64,000 nucleotides of DNA from Streptacidiphilus anmyonensis (lineage in GTDB: Bacteria > Actinomycetota > Actinomycetes > Streptomycetales > Streptomycetaceae), in assembly GCF_000787855.1 (NCBI RefSeq), contig NZ_BBPQ01000007.1, positions 29,477-93,476 on the forward strand, given 5' to 3'. The notes beneath the pieces are model-generated. The model did not search any database. It was not told where the DNA came from and saw only the letters and a list, made by a program, of their open reading frames with translations. Of this stretch, positions 46,780 through 56,021 are shown in pieces. A program made the translations under genes and the position numbers. Numbering within the stretch: the first letter of the stretch is position 1; every line of letters starts with the position of its first letter.

Positions 46780-47808
46780 ATGCCCAGCCTCCGCAGCAGC
46801 AGAGCCCCCCGCGGCCTGTCCGCGGGCGTCGTCGCCGCCACGCTCACCGTGGGCCTCGCCGCCTGCGGAGGAGCCGCCTCCGCCTCCTCCTCGGGGTCCG
46901 CCGGCAACGCCGCCTCGGGCGCGGTCACGGTCGCCGCGCTGTCCAACGGCGCCGGCACGCAGACCGACATCAAGGTCTCCGAGGTCCCCTCGCTCCACGC
47001 CGAACTGCCCGCGTCGATCGCGAAGAGCGGCCGGCTCGTCATCGGCGTCGGCGCACTGCCGGCCGGCTTCCCGCCGCTGGCCTTCGTCGGCAGCGACCAG
47101 CAGACCCTGACCGGATCGGAGCCCGACTTCGGTCGCCTGGTCGCCGCCGTCCTCGGCCTCGAGCCGGTGGTGACGGACGCGACCTGGGAGAACCTCTTCG
47201 TCGGCATCGACAGCGGCAGGACCGACGTCGGCTTCTCCAACATCACCGACACCGAGGAGCGCAAGAAGAAGTACGACTTCGCGTCCTACCGGGAGGACAA
47301 CCTCGCCTTCGAGGTCCTCGCGAGCAGCACCTGGAACTTCGACGGCGACTACACCACCCTGGCCGGCCGGACCGTCGCGGTCAGCTCCGGCACCAACCAG
47401 GAGAAGATCCTGCTGGAGTGGCAGGCCGAGCTCAAGGCAGCGGGCAGGCAGCTCACCATCAAGTACTACCCGGACAACAACGCGGTCCACCTGGCGCTGC
47501 TCGGCGGGAAGATCGACGCCTACTTCGGCCCCAACCCCGGCATCGCCTACCAGATCGCCCAGGACGCCAGGACGCCCACCCCGACCCGCAACGCCGGCAC
47601 CTACTCCGGAGCGGGCGCGAGCCTCCAGGGGCTGATCGCCGCGACCACCAGGAAGGGCGACGGGCTGGTCAAGCCGATCGCGGACGCCGTCAACTACCTG
47701 ATCAGGAACGGTCAGTACGCCGAGTGGCTCCAGGCCTGGCACCTGTCGAACGAGGCGGTCGGCTCCTCGCGGGTGAACCCGCCGGGGCTGCCGCTCACCG
47801 ACTCCTGA
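46780..47808 (+). CDS. Amino-acid-type ABC transporter solute-binding lipoprotein
   Basis: Family-3 binding protein of 342 aa. The signal peptide ends in a lipobox (VGLAAC, Cys near residue 28) followed by Gly/Ser. The mature domain shows SGRLVIGVGALPAGFPPLAFVGSDQQTLTGSEPDFGRLVAAVLGLEPVVTDATWENLFVGIDSGRTDVGFSNITDTEERKKKYDFASY, the typical PBPb pattern. Substrate specificity cannot be read from it; position and leader point to an organosulfur amino acid. Confidence 0.93.
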   Translation: MPSLRSSRAPRGLSAGVVAATLTVGLAACGGAASASSSGSAGNAASGAVTVAALSNGAGTQTDIKVSEVPSLHAELPASIAKSGRLVIGVGALPAGFPPLAFVGSDQQTLTGSEPDFGRLVAAVLGLEPVVTDATWENLFVGIDSGRTDVGFSNITDTEERKKKYDFASYREDNLAFEVLASSTWNFDGDYTTLAGRTVAVSSGTNQEKILLEWQAELKAAGRQLTIKYYPDNNAVHLALLGGKIDAYFGPNPGIAYQIAQDARTPTPTRNAGTYSGAGASLQGLIAATTRKGDGLVKPIADAVNYLIRNGQYAEWLQAWHLSNEAVGSSRVNPPGLPLTDS

Positions 47809-47845
47809 CCGCCTCCCACCCCTTCAGCAGGGAGAACCCCGCCCC

Positions 47846-48583
47846 GTGTCCACCAGCGTCCGTCCACCGCAGTACCCGATCCCCGTCGCTCCGCCGCACG
47901 TCCTCGACAACCCCGTCTGGGCCGCACTGACCGGCCCGCACGTCCGGTTCGCCGAACGCCTCGGCCGCGCCGCCCGCTACCAGGCGGACGTCACGCCGTT
48001 CACCGCGCTCGCCGACCCGGCCGATCCGCGCGCCTGGGACGACCTCGCCGCCCTGGTCGGACCGGGCGCCGTCACGGCGGTCAACGGCGCTACCGTCCCG
48101 CCGGAGCAGTGGCAGATCGTGGAGTCCGGGCGCGGCGTCCAGTTGGTCGACTCCTCGCTGCGCGCCGAACCCGCCCCGGAGGCGGTCCGGCTCGGGCCCG
48201 ACGACGTCCCCGAGATGCTCGACCTGGTCGCCCGCTCCCGTCCGGGACCGTTCCTGTCCCGCACCGTCGAACTCGGCGCCTATCTCGGGATCCGGCGCGA
48301 CGGCCGACTCGTCGCCATGGCCGGCGAGCGCCTGCGCCCGCCGGGCTGGACCGAGATCAGCGCCGTCTGCACCGACCCGGACCACCGCGGGCAGGGCCTG
48401 GCCACGCGACTGGTCCGCGCCGTGGCGGCGGGGATCAGGCAACGCGGGGACATCCCCTTCCTCCACGCGGCCGCCACGAACACCGGCGCCGTCCGGCTCT
48501 ACGAGTCCATCGGTTTCATCAGGCGCCGCCGCACGGCCTTCCTGCTGGTCCGTGCTCCAGGCGCCGCGCCGCAGGTCCGATAG
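47846..48583 (+). CDS. GNAT-family N-acetyltransferase, last gene of the right sulfur operon
   Basis: A 245-aa acyltransferase starting at GTG 47846 with GGGAGA upstream. The acetyl-CoA-binding region is in the C-terminal half: TEISAVCTDPDHRGQGLATRLVRAVAAGIRQRGDIPFLHAAATNTGAVRLYESIGFIRRRRTAFLLV, with the Q/RxxGxG/A loop HRGQGLA. An N-terminal domain of about 100 residues precedes it (FR47-like). It lies 37 bp after the binding-protein gene. In B. subtilis, SnaA of the ytmI operon N-acetylates S-alkylcysteines; an analogous role is inferred here from context only. Confidence 0.87.
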   Translation: MSTSVRPPQYPIPVAPPHVLDNPVWAALTGPHVRFAERLGRAARYQADVTPFTALADPADPRAWDDLAALVGPGAVTAVNGATVPPEQWQIVESGRGVQLVDSSLRAEPAPEAVRLGPDDVPEMLDLVARSRPGPFLSRTVELGAYLGIRRDGRLVAMAGERLRPPGWTEISAVCTDPDHRGQGLATRLVRAVAAGIRQRGDIPFLHAAATNTGAVRLYESIGFIRRRRTAFLLVRAPGAAPQVR

Positions 48584-48597
48584 GCGCACCGCAGGAG

Positions 48598-48627
48598 CAG
48601 GGCCCCGACCGCGTGGTCGGGGCCCTG
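48598..48627. terminator. Bidirectional terminator between convergent genes
   Basis: CAGGGCCCCGACC-GCGT-GGTCGGGGCCCTG: a perfect 13-bp stem with a tetraloop, between the GNAT stop and the convergent phosphodiesterase stop. It is the strongest hairpin in the window and closes both transcripts. Confidence 0.88.
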
Positions 48628-48665
48628 CCGGGGCGCGTGCGGGCGGGGCCCGCGGTGCCTGCCGC

Positions 48666-49715
48666 CTACGGCAGGGCGAAGGTGGCGGTCACCGGGTAGT
48701 GGTCGCTGGGGGCGTTGGTGTCCAACTGGCCGCTGGTCCAGCCGGCCTGCGGGTCGAAGGCGATGCCGACGGTCGGCAGCGACGTGGGCACGGGGCGGGT
48801 GCCGTCGTTGAGGTATCCGAGGTAGTCCATGTCGTCCTGGAGGTCGGTCGGGAAGGACTCGACTCCCGCCATGTACTGGCACCAGGAGGAGATCGGGCAG
48901 TCCATGGTGGACAGGCCCTGGTTCGGGTCCAGGGCCGGGCTGCCGAGCACGCCGCCCGCGGCGTTCTGGGCGTTGGCGTAGTCGCCGCGCGAGGCGCCGC
49001 CGTAGTACTCGACGTTGAGGTCGCCGCCGATGAGAACCGGGGCGGAGGTGCCGACGATGCCGTTGACCCAGCTCTTGATCTCGCCGAGCTGCGCCAGACG
49101 GGTCTTCTCCGTGGTGTTCGTCGAGGTGCCGGACTGGTCGGCCTGGAGGTGCGTGCCGACCACCCACGCGGTGGTGCCGTCGACGTTCAGCTTGACCAGG
49201 TCGGCGCCCTTGTTGGCCTCGTAGTCCCAGGTGCCGAAGGTGGAGTTCTTGAAGACGTGGGCGTACTGCGCCTGGATCGGGTACTTGGACAGGATCATCG
49301 TGCCGCCGTTGATGACGAACGGGGAGTTCGAGCAGTCGCCGCTGATGCCCGTCCAGCCGCCCCCGGAGCAGGTCAGGCCGACGACCGGGGTGGCGTAGGG
49401 GTACAGGTCGTGCAGGGCGGCGGGGATCTGCTTGTCCGAGGTGTCGTTGAACGCCTCGTCGAGGATGACCACGTCCGCGTCGTGCTTGCGGATGACGGAC
49501 TCGATGACGGGGGTGCGGCCGGCCGCGTTCTCGCTCTCGGTCGAGTCGACGATGGTGGTGGCCAGGTCGATGTTCCACGCGAAGACCGACAGCTGGGCGG
49601 GCGCGGCGGTGCTCGCCGCGGTGGCGGCGTGGACGGGCGCGGCGACGGCCCCGGTGAGCGCGAGCGCGGCGATGAGCGGGTAGGCCGATCGGCGCGCGGC
49701 CTGGCGGTGAAGCAC
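48666..49715 (-). CDS. Secreted sphingomyelinase-like phosphodiesterase (EEP superfamily)
   Basis: Exported 349-aa Mg-dependent phosphodiesterase. The GTG at 49715 has AGGAG at 5-nt spacing and gives a signal peptide (RRSAYPLIAALALTGAVAAPVHA). Endonuclease/exonuclease/phosphatase motifs in order: SVFAWNIDL, DADVVILDEAFND, WVVGTHLQA, PVLIGGDLNVEY and SDHYPVTATF (catalytic His at the end). Its nearest look-alikes are bacterial neutral sphingomyelinases C. An alternative GTG ten codons upstream has no ribosome-binding site. A perfect 16-bp palindrome lies 62 bp upstream of the start. Confidence 0.88.
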   Translation of the reverse strand: MLHRQAARRSAYPLIAALALTGAVAAPVHAATAASTAAPAQLSVFAWNIDLATTIVDSTESENAAGRTPVIESVIRKHDADVVILDEAFNDTSDKQIPAALHDLYPYATPVVGLTCSGGGWTGISGDCSNSPFVINGGTMILSKYPIQAQYAHVFKNSTFGTWDYEANKGADLVKLNVDGTTAWVVGTHLQADQSGTSTNTTEKTRLAQLGEIKSWVNGIVGTSAPVLIGGDLNVEYYGGASRGDYANAQNAAGGVLGSPALDPNQGLSTMDCPISSWCQYMAGVESFPTDLQDDMDYLGYLNDGTRPVPTSLPTVGIAFDPQAGWTSGQLDTNAPSDHYPVTATFALP

Positions 49716-49776
49716 GTGGACTCCTGGGGATCGAATGGGCCGCACCTACGGGCAGGCACGGCGGTTGAGTCGCGCA

Positions 49777-49792
49777 ACTTGTCCGGACAAGT
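49777..49792. promoter_or_regulatory. Perfect palindrome upstream of the phosphodiesterase gene
   Basis: ACTTGTCCGGACAAGT, a perfect 16-bp palindrome 62 bp upstream of the reverse-strand start. The symmetry and place suggest a TetR-, LacI- or GntR-type operator; no regulator gene lies next to it. The rest of the spacer up to 50186 holds an AT-richer stretch (about 49830-50060) in which I see no gene. Confidence 0.5.
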
Positions 49793-50186
49793 GGTCGAGC
49801 GCCTGTGAGCGTAGGAGGGCTCCGGGCGAGTGCGCAATACTCGTGGGTAGCTGTTTGAGGAACAATCAATGTCCTTTTGTTTCTTGGCATTTGAACCTCT
49901 GAGCAGGCTCTGGGTGAGCACTTTGCGGGCCTGTGGGCGGGCTGTGCGCAAGCCCTGCCCTCGGTGGCTTTGGTTATCGCATTCGCAGATGAGCATCATC
50001 TTCGATCATCTCTCTCCTATGGGAAAGAACGGTCCGGCTCCCGCGTTCTTCATGACAGGCGGTGAACGAAGGCCCGGCTCCCCGTCGGAGTCGGCGCCGC
50101 CGCGGCCGTCCTCGGCATCGCCCACCTGATCGGCATCCGCCCACCCATCACCCATCACCCATCCCTTCACTCAGGGAGGAACGACC

Positions 50187-51062
50187 ATGCGTACCACCAC
50201 GCAGACGACCGCCACCGTCGCCGTTCTCGGCACCGGCGTCATGGGGGCGCCCATCGCCCGGAACCTGCTCCGCGCCGGGTATCCGGTGCGGGTGTGGAAC
50301 CGGTCGCCGGGCAAGGCCGAGGCGCTCGCCACGTTGGGCGCGCGGATCGCGTCCTCGCCGGCCGAGGCGGCCTCGGACGCCGACTTCCTGATCACCATGC
50401 TCACGGACGGCGACGCCGTCGAGACCACCATGACCGGCTCGGAAGGCGCCCTGGCGGCACTCCCCGCCGACGCCGTCTGGGTCCAGATGAGCACCGTCGG
50501 CGTCGGCGCGACGGAGCGCCTCGCGGCGCTGGCGCGGGGACGCGTCGCGTTCGTCGACGCGCCCGTCTCGGGCAGCTCGGAGCCGGCCGAACGCGGTGAG
50601 CTGCTGATCCTCGCCTCCGGCGATCGCGCGCTGCACACGCGCGTGCAACCGCTGTTCGACGTGCTCGGTCGGCGGACGCTCTGGCTGGACCGGGTCGGTG
50701 ACGGCAGCTCGCTCAAGCTCGCGCTGAACAACTGGCTCGCCGTGCTGGTGGAGGGGATGGCCGAGACCCTGAGCCTCACCGAGGCCCTCGGCCTGGACCC
50801 CGCCCTCCTGCTCGCGACCCTGGCCGAGAGCCCGCTGGGCTCGGCCTACGCCACGGCCAAGGGCCGGGCCATGGTGGAGCGGGACTTCACACCGGGCTTC
50901 CCGCTGCGGCACGCGGACAAGGACGCGGCCCTCGTCCTGCAGGCCGCCGAGCGGCTGGGGCACGACCTGCCGCTGACCGGCGCCCTGCTCAAGCGGTGGG
51001 ACGAAGCCATCTCCGCAGGCCACGCGGAGGACGACGTGGCGGCGGCCGTCACGGCGGCCTGA
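50187..51062 (+). CDS. NAD(P)-dependent 3-hydroxyisobutyrate-dehydrogenase-family oxidoreductase
   Basis: Beta-hydroxyacid dehydrogenase of 291 aa. The Rossmann motif VLGTGVMGAPIARNLLRAGYPVRVWNRSPGKAE lies at residues 11-43. The substrate-binding VDAPVSGSSEPAERGELLILASG lies near residue 120, and the catalytic Lys in GDGSSLKLALNNWLAVLVEGMAE near residue 175. The C-terminal helical domain ends HADKDAALVLQAAERLGHDLPLT. GGGAGGA precedes the ATG. The substrate within the family is unknown. It is not clearly part of the ABC operon that follows 107 bp downstream. Confidence 0.9.
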   Translation: MRTTTQTTATVAVLGTGVMGAPIARNLLRAGYPVRVWNRSPGKAEALATLGARIASSPAEAASDADFLITMLTDGDAVETTMTGSEGALAALPADAVWVQMSTVGVGATERLAALARGRVAFVDAPVSGSSEPAERGELLILASGDRALHTRVQPLFDVLGRRTLWLDRVGDGSSLKLALNNWLAVLVEGMAETLSLTEALGLDPALLLATLAESPLGSAYATAKGRAMVERDFTPGFPLRHADKDAALVLQAAERLGHDLPLTGALLKRWDEAISAGHAEDDVAAAVTAA

Positions 51063-51169
51063 CGCCGGCACTGCGCAAGACTTTGATGCTGGACGGAAAA
51101 TCAGAGATATTCTGTTGCAACATCACGACAGGCATCGCTAGCGTGACCGTCCATGAGGAGAGCCGCCTG

Positions 51170-52114
<945 letters not shown>

Positions 52115-52147
52115 ATCCCCGTCGTCCGTCAACCGTCGCGAGGACCG

Positions 52148-52942
52148 ATGCCTGAGAGAACCGTCACCGGTGCCGCGCCCGCCCTCCGTGAGCTCGGCTA
52201 CTGGCTCCACCGCTACCGGCGGATCTGGCGCGGCACCGTGGTGATCAGCGTGGCCAATCCGCTGCTGTTCCTGACCGCGCTCGGCGCGGGTCTGGGCAAG
52301 CTGATCAACACCCGAACGGCGGCCGCCCTGCACGGGACGCCGTATCTGCACTTCGTGCTGCCGGGCCTGCTGGCCGCGGCCGCCATGCAGACCACCTACG
52401 TGGAGGCCGCCGGGCCGGTCCTGCAGTCCGTGCGCACCCGCGGCAACTACCGGGCGGCGGCCACGACGCCGCTCGACCCCACCGACATCCTCTACGGCCA
52501 CCTGCTGTTCATCCTGCTGCGGGTCACCATGACCGGGGCGATGTTCGCGCTCGTCGGAGCCGCCTTCGGCACCGTCGGCGCGACCCGCGCGCTGCTCCTG
52601 GCGCCCTGCACGACCCTGATCGGCCTGGCCTTCGCCACACCCGTCGCGGCCTGGGCCGTCACCGTCAGCCGTCCCGCCTCGCTCACCATGATGATGCGCT
52701 TCGCGATCCTGCCGCTCTACATGTTCTCCGGGACCTTCTTCCCCACCACGGGGCTCCCCGGCCCGCTGCGGGACCTGGCCGAGGCGACGCCGCTGTGGCA
52801 CGGCGTGGAGCTGTGCCGCAGCCTCGCGCTGGGCACCGCGACCGCGGCGGCCACCGCCGTCCACGTCGGCTACCTGGCGGCGATGGCGGCCGTCGGCCTG
52901 TGGGCCGCCCGCCGCAGCTACCGGCGCGTCCTGCACGCGTGA
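52148..52942 (+). CDS. ABC-2 type exporter permease, first subunit
   Basis: Membrane protein of 264 aa with six predicted helices. RRIWRGTVVISVANPLLFLTALGAGLGKLI near the N-terminus and LPGLLAAAAMQTTYVEAAGPVLQSVRTRGNYRAAATTPLDPTDILYGHLLFILLRV are typical of the DrrB/NodJ permease. It lies 33 bp after the ATPase gene. A second permease gene follows 62 bp on, so the exporter is probably heterodimeric. Confidence 0.9.
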   Translation: MPERTVTGAAPALRELGYWLHRYRRIWRGTVVISVANPLLFLTALGAGLGKLINTRTAAALHGTPYLHFVLPGLLAAAAMQTTYVEAAGPVLQSVRTRGNYRAAATTPLDPTDILYGHLLFILLRVTMTGAMFALVGAAFGTVGATRALLLAPCTTLIGLAFATPVAAWAVTVSRPASLTMMMRFAILPLYMFSGTFFPTTGLPGPLRDLAEATPLWHGVELCRSLALGTATAAATAVHVGYLAAMAAVGLWAARRSYRRVLHA

Positions 52943-53004
52943 ACCCCGCCGTCCCGGAAGAAGCCTGAACCTGAACCCACCCGTCCCGGAAAGGCAGCAC
53001 CCCC

Positions 53005-53832
53005 ATGACGGCCGCCGTCGACCTGCCCACCCCGACCCTGTCCGGCCGACCGCCCGCCCGTTCGGGCGGGGCGCGCGCCATGGTCCTGCGCAACGTGATG
53101 ATCTACCGTCACACCTGGCCGCTGCTCGCGGCCGAGGTCTTCGAGCCGGTGCTCTACCTGGTCAGCTTCGGCATCGGCATCGGCGCGCTGGTCGGCCACG
53201 TCCCCGGCACGGCGGGCACGGGCGAGGGCGCGGTGCGCTACCCGCAGTTCGTCGCACCCGCGCTGCTGGCCACGGCCGCCATGAACGGGGCGATGAACGA
53301 GACCACCTTCAACATGTTCGGCAAGCTGCGCACCGACCGCACCTACGAGTCGATCCTCACCACACCGATGACGGTGTGGGACGTCGCCCTCGGCGAGACC
53401 TGCTGGGCGCTGCTGCGCGGCGCCCTGGTGACGGCGGGCTTCCTGCTCGTCGTCCTCGCGCTGGGCCTGGTCGGCAGCGCCTGGGCCCTGCTGGTCCTGC
53501 CCAGCGCCCTGCTGATCGGCTTCGCCTTCGCCTCGCTGGGCCTGCTGGTGGTCACCCTGCTGCGCAACTGGCAGGACTTCCAGCTGATCCAGCTGGTGAT
53601 GCTGCCGATGTTCCTGTTCGCCACGACCTTCTATCCGCTGGGCGTGTACCCGCGCCCGGTGCAGCTGCTGGTCGAGTGCCTGCCGCTGTACCAGAGCATC
53701 GAATTGCTGCGGCAGCCGTTCCTGGGACAGGTCGGACCGGCCCTGCTCGTGCCGGCCGCCTACCTGCTCGTGTTCGGGACCGCCAGCCTCGCCGTCGCGC
53801 TGCGCCGCCTGGAGACCACCCTGCGCGGCTGA
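53005..53832 (+). CDS. ABC-2 type exporter permease, second subunit
   Basis: A 275-aa permease related to the preceding one. VMIYRHTWPLLAAEVFEPVLYLVSFGIGIGALVGHV is followed by VAPALLATAAMNGAMNETTFNMFGKLRTDRTYESILTTPMTVWDVALGETCWALLRG, the conserved ABC-2 stretch before TM3. Six helices are predicted. The next gene downstream was a MerR regulator, now broken; such regulators often control drug exporters. Confidence 0.9.
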   Translation: MTAAVDLPTPTLSGRPPARSGGARAMVLRNVMIYRHTWPLLAAEVFEPVLYLVSFGIGIGALVGHVPGTAGTGEGAVRYPQFVAPALLATAAMNGAMNETTFNMFGKLRTDRTYESILTTPMTVWDVALGETCWALLRGALVTAGFLLVVLALGLVGSAWALLVLPSALLIGFAFASLGLLVVTLLRNWQDFQLIQLVMLPMFLFATTFYPLGVYPRPVQLLVECLPLYQSIELLRQPFLGQVGPALLVPAAYLLVFGTASLAVALRRLETTLRG

Positions 53833-53900
53833 GCGTCCGCGCCCGCCCGACGATCGAGCCGGTTGACCCTGACGCGGCGTCATGCCGGACAGTCGACGAC

Positions 53901-54326
53901 GTGGAAGAGCACCTGACCGTGGGACGGGCAGCGGAGCTGACGGGCGTGACCGTCCGCACGCTGCATCACTACGACCGGATCGGCCTCGTGCGCCCGTCCG
54001 CGCGGACGGTGGCCGGGTACCGCGCCTACTCGACGGACGACGTGGAGCGGCTGCGGGAGGTGCTCGCCTACCGGCGGCTGGGCTTCGGGCTGCGCGAGAT
54101 CGCCGACCTGGTGGACGACCCGGCCACGGACGCCGTCGCGCACCTGCGCCGGCTGCGTCGCCTGATGCCGCGGACCGGTCCTTCGATGTCGCGATGGCGG
54201 TCAGCACCGTCCACCACTGGTCGGACCCGGTCGCGGGGTTGCGCGAGATGCGGCGGGTGGCCCGCCGCGTGGTGGTGTTCACCTACGACGCCAGTGCCCC
54301 CGGGTGGCTCGACCGCTTCTGGCTGA
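53901..54326 (+). pseudogene. Truncated MerR-family regulator
   Basis: From GTG 53901 the frame reads LTVGRAAELTGVTVRTLHHYDRIGLVRPSARTVAGYRAYSTDDVERLREVLAYRRLGFGLREIADLVDDPATDAVAHLRRLRRLMP, a complete MerR winged helix and dimerisation start. At about base 54170 the protein similarity ends abruptly. The frame then runs on as Arg/Ser/Gly-rich text to a stop at 54326, because the underlying DNA is now the 3' part of a methyltransferase gene in another frame. The coiled coil and effector domain are lost. It may still bind DNA as a short protein; most likely it is a deletion relic. Confidence 0.78.
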
Positions 54327-54661
54327 CCCGCGACTACCTGCCCGAGTTCGCGGACCTCCTCGCCGACTGGCCTTCCCTCGCCGACCTGACGCACGCGATC
54401 GGCGGCCGTGCGGAGCCGGTGCTCGTCCCGTGGGACTGCGCCGACGGCCTCTCCGAGGCCTACTGGCGGCGTCCCGAGGCGTACCTGGAGGAGCACGTCC
54501 GTCGTGCGGTCTCGATCTGGACCAGGGTCGGGCCGGAGGCCGAGCAGCGGGCGGTGAAGCTGCTGCGCGACGACCTCTCCTCGGGCCGGTGGGCCGAGAG
54601 CAACCGCGACCTCCTCGCCCTCGACGCGGCGGAACTCGGCCTGCGCCTGCTCGTCGCCTGA
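54173..54661 (+). pseudogene. 5'-truncated class I SAM methyltransferase remnant
   Basis: In frame 2 relative to the MerR gene, from about 54173, the DNA encodes DRSFDVAMAVSTVHHWSDPVAGLREMRRVARRVVVFTYDASAPGWLDRFWLTRDYLPEFADLL and on to GLRLLVA, the C-terminal half of a UbiE/ArsM-like methyltransferase (motif 4/5 and the VxTVHHW helix). The N-terminal half, including the SAM-binding GxGxG motif, is absent in every frame. A deletion has joined the 5' part of a merR gene to the 3' part of this gene, out of frame. The reading frame remains otherwise intact, so the event may be fairly recent. Confidence 0.8.
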
Positions 54662-54767
54662 GCGCTGCCGCCCTCCACCGGCCCCGCGCTCGTGGGCGGC
54701 TCGGAGGGATGCTGGATGATGGAGGCGGACAGGACGGTCCAAGCGGACGACATCGAGGGGCGCAGCA

Positions 54768-56009
54768 GTGGCGGACGGCGTATCCATGGGACCGGGGTCG
54801 GTCCGGGCTGGCGAGTCGGAGGCCGCCGCGGCCGTTGCCGCGCCTGCGGCCGAGGAGGCCCGGGGCTCCCTGCGCCGCAGGCTGGGCGGGGGAGTGGTCC
54901 TGCTCGTGCTGACCCTCCTGTTCGCTCTGCCCTGGAGCACGCTCTTCGTCCTGGGCGTCGACTGGCCGTTCCCCGTCTTCCTGGCTGGCACTCTGCTCTT
55001 CGCCGCGGGCCTGGTCTCCTTTCCGTTCCTGATGGCCGCGGGCCACGGCCGTCGGCGGAACGACCGCGCCTCGCGGATCGCGGACAGCATGCTCGGGATC
55101 GTCTGGGTGCTCTTCACCTGGTCCGTCCTGGGCGGCCTGGCCCACCTGGTGCTGGTCGCGCTCGGCGAGGGCGGGGTCGGCCAGGCCCGGGGGGTCGCCG
55201 TCGCCGTCGCCGCGGTCTCGGCCGCGCTGCTGGCCTGGGGGCACTACGAGGCGATGCGGGTGCCGCGGGTGAAGCGGGTCGAGGTCGGCGTTCCGCGTCT
55301 CGGCGCGGGGCTGGACGGCACGCGCGTCGTGGTGCTCGCCGACACCCACTACGGTCCGATCGACCGGGCCCGCTGGTCGGCCGGCGTCACGGAGGCGGTG
55401 AACGCGCTCGACGCGGACATCGTGATCCACGCCGGTGACATCGCGGACGGCACCCCCGCCCAGCGCCGGGAGCAGTCCGAGCCCCTGGGGTCGGTGCGCG
55501 CACGGCTCGCCAAGGTCTACGTGACCGGCAACCACGAGTACTTCAGCGAGGCCCAGGGCTGGCTCGACCGGATGACCGAGCTCGGCTGGGAGTCGCTGCA
55601 CAACCGCCACCTGGTCGTGGAACGCGGCGGCGACCGGCTCGTGCTGGCGGGTGTCGACGACGTGACCGCCGAGTCCTCCGGCCTGGCCGGGCACCGCGCG
55701 AACCTGCTGGGCGCACTGGCGGGGGCGGACGGCGACCAGCCGGTCCTGCTGGTCGCCCACCAGCCCAAGTACGTGGCCCAGGCGGCCGCCGCGGGCATCG
55801 ACCTCCAGGTCTCGGGGCACACCCACGGCGGCCAGATCTGGCCGTTCAACTTCCTCGTCCGCGTTGACCAGCCGGTCGTGAGCGGCCTGAGCCGCCACGG
55901 GGAGCGGACGCAGCTCTACACCAGCCGGGGCACCGGGTTCTGGGGGCCGCCCTTCCGGGTCTTCGCGCCGAGCGAGATCACCCTGCTCACCCTGCGGGCG
56001 GCGGGGTAG
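54768..56009 (+). CDS. Membrane-anchored metallophosphoesterase
   Basis: A 413-aa protein with four N-terminal membrane helices (for example GGGVVLLVLTLLFALPWSTLFVLG and VLFTWSVLGGLAHLVLVALG) and a C-terminal calcineurin-like phosphoesterase domain. Metal-binding motifs: VVLADTHYG (D-x-H), IVIHAGDIADG (GD), VTGNHEYF (GNHE), VAHQPKYV and SGHTHGGQIWP. The GTG at 54768 has GAGGGG 7 nt upstream. Such proteins are often called YkuE-like; the substrate is not known. It is convergent with the chitinase gene, 12 bp away. Confidence 0.9.
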   Translation: MADGVSMGPGSVRAGESEAAAAVAAPAAEEARGSLRRRLGGGVVLLVLTLLFALPWSTLFVLGVDWPFPVFLAGTLLFAAGLVSFPFLMAAGHGRRRNDRASRIADSMLGIVWVLFTWSVLGGLAHLVLVALGEGGVGQARGVAVAVAAVSAALLAWGHYEAMRVPRVKRVEVGVPRLGAGLDGTRVVVLADTHYGPIDRARWSAGVTEAVNALDADIVIHAGDIADGTPAQRREQSEPLGSVRARLAKVYVTGNHEYFSEAQGWLDRMTELGWESLHNRHLVVERGGDRLVLAGVDDVTAESSGLAGHRANLLGALAGADGDQPVLLVAHQPKYVAQAAAAGIDLQVSGHTHGGQIWPFNFLVRVDQPVVSGLSRHGERTQLYTSRGTGFWGPPFRVFAPSEITLLTLRAAG

Positions 56010-56021
56010 CCCGGTCCGGTC

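Noticed and set aside
50055..50080. A PHO-box-like GTTCACC on the reverse strand.
   Set aside because: Only one heptamer is present; a PhoP site needs at least two direct repeats at 11-bp spacing.
49869..50129. Forward 86-codon frame in the AT-rich spacer.
   Set aside because: No ribosome-binding site, weak third-position GC bias and no resemblance to a known protein.
53882..54661. A single 259-aa protein starting upstream of the methyltransferase remnant.
   Set aside because: The N-terminal 96 residues are only the out-of-frame shadow of the merR gene. No SAM-binding motif is present, so this is not an intact methyltransferase.
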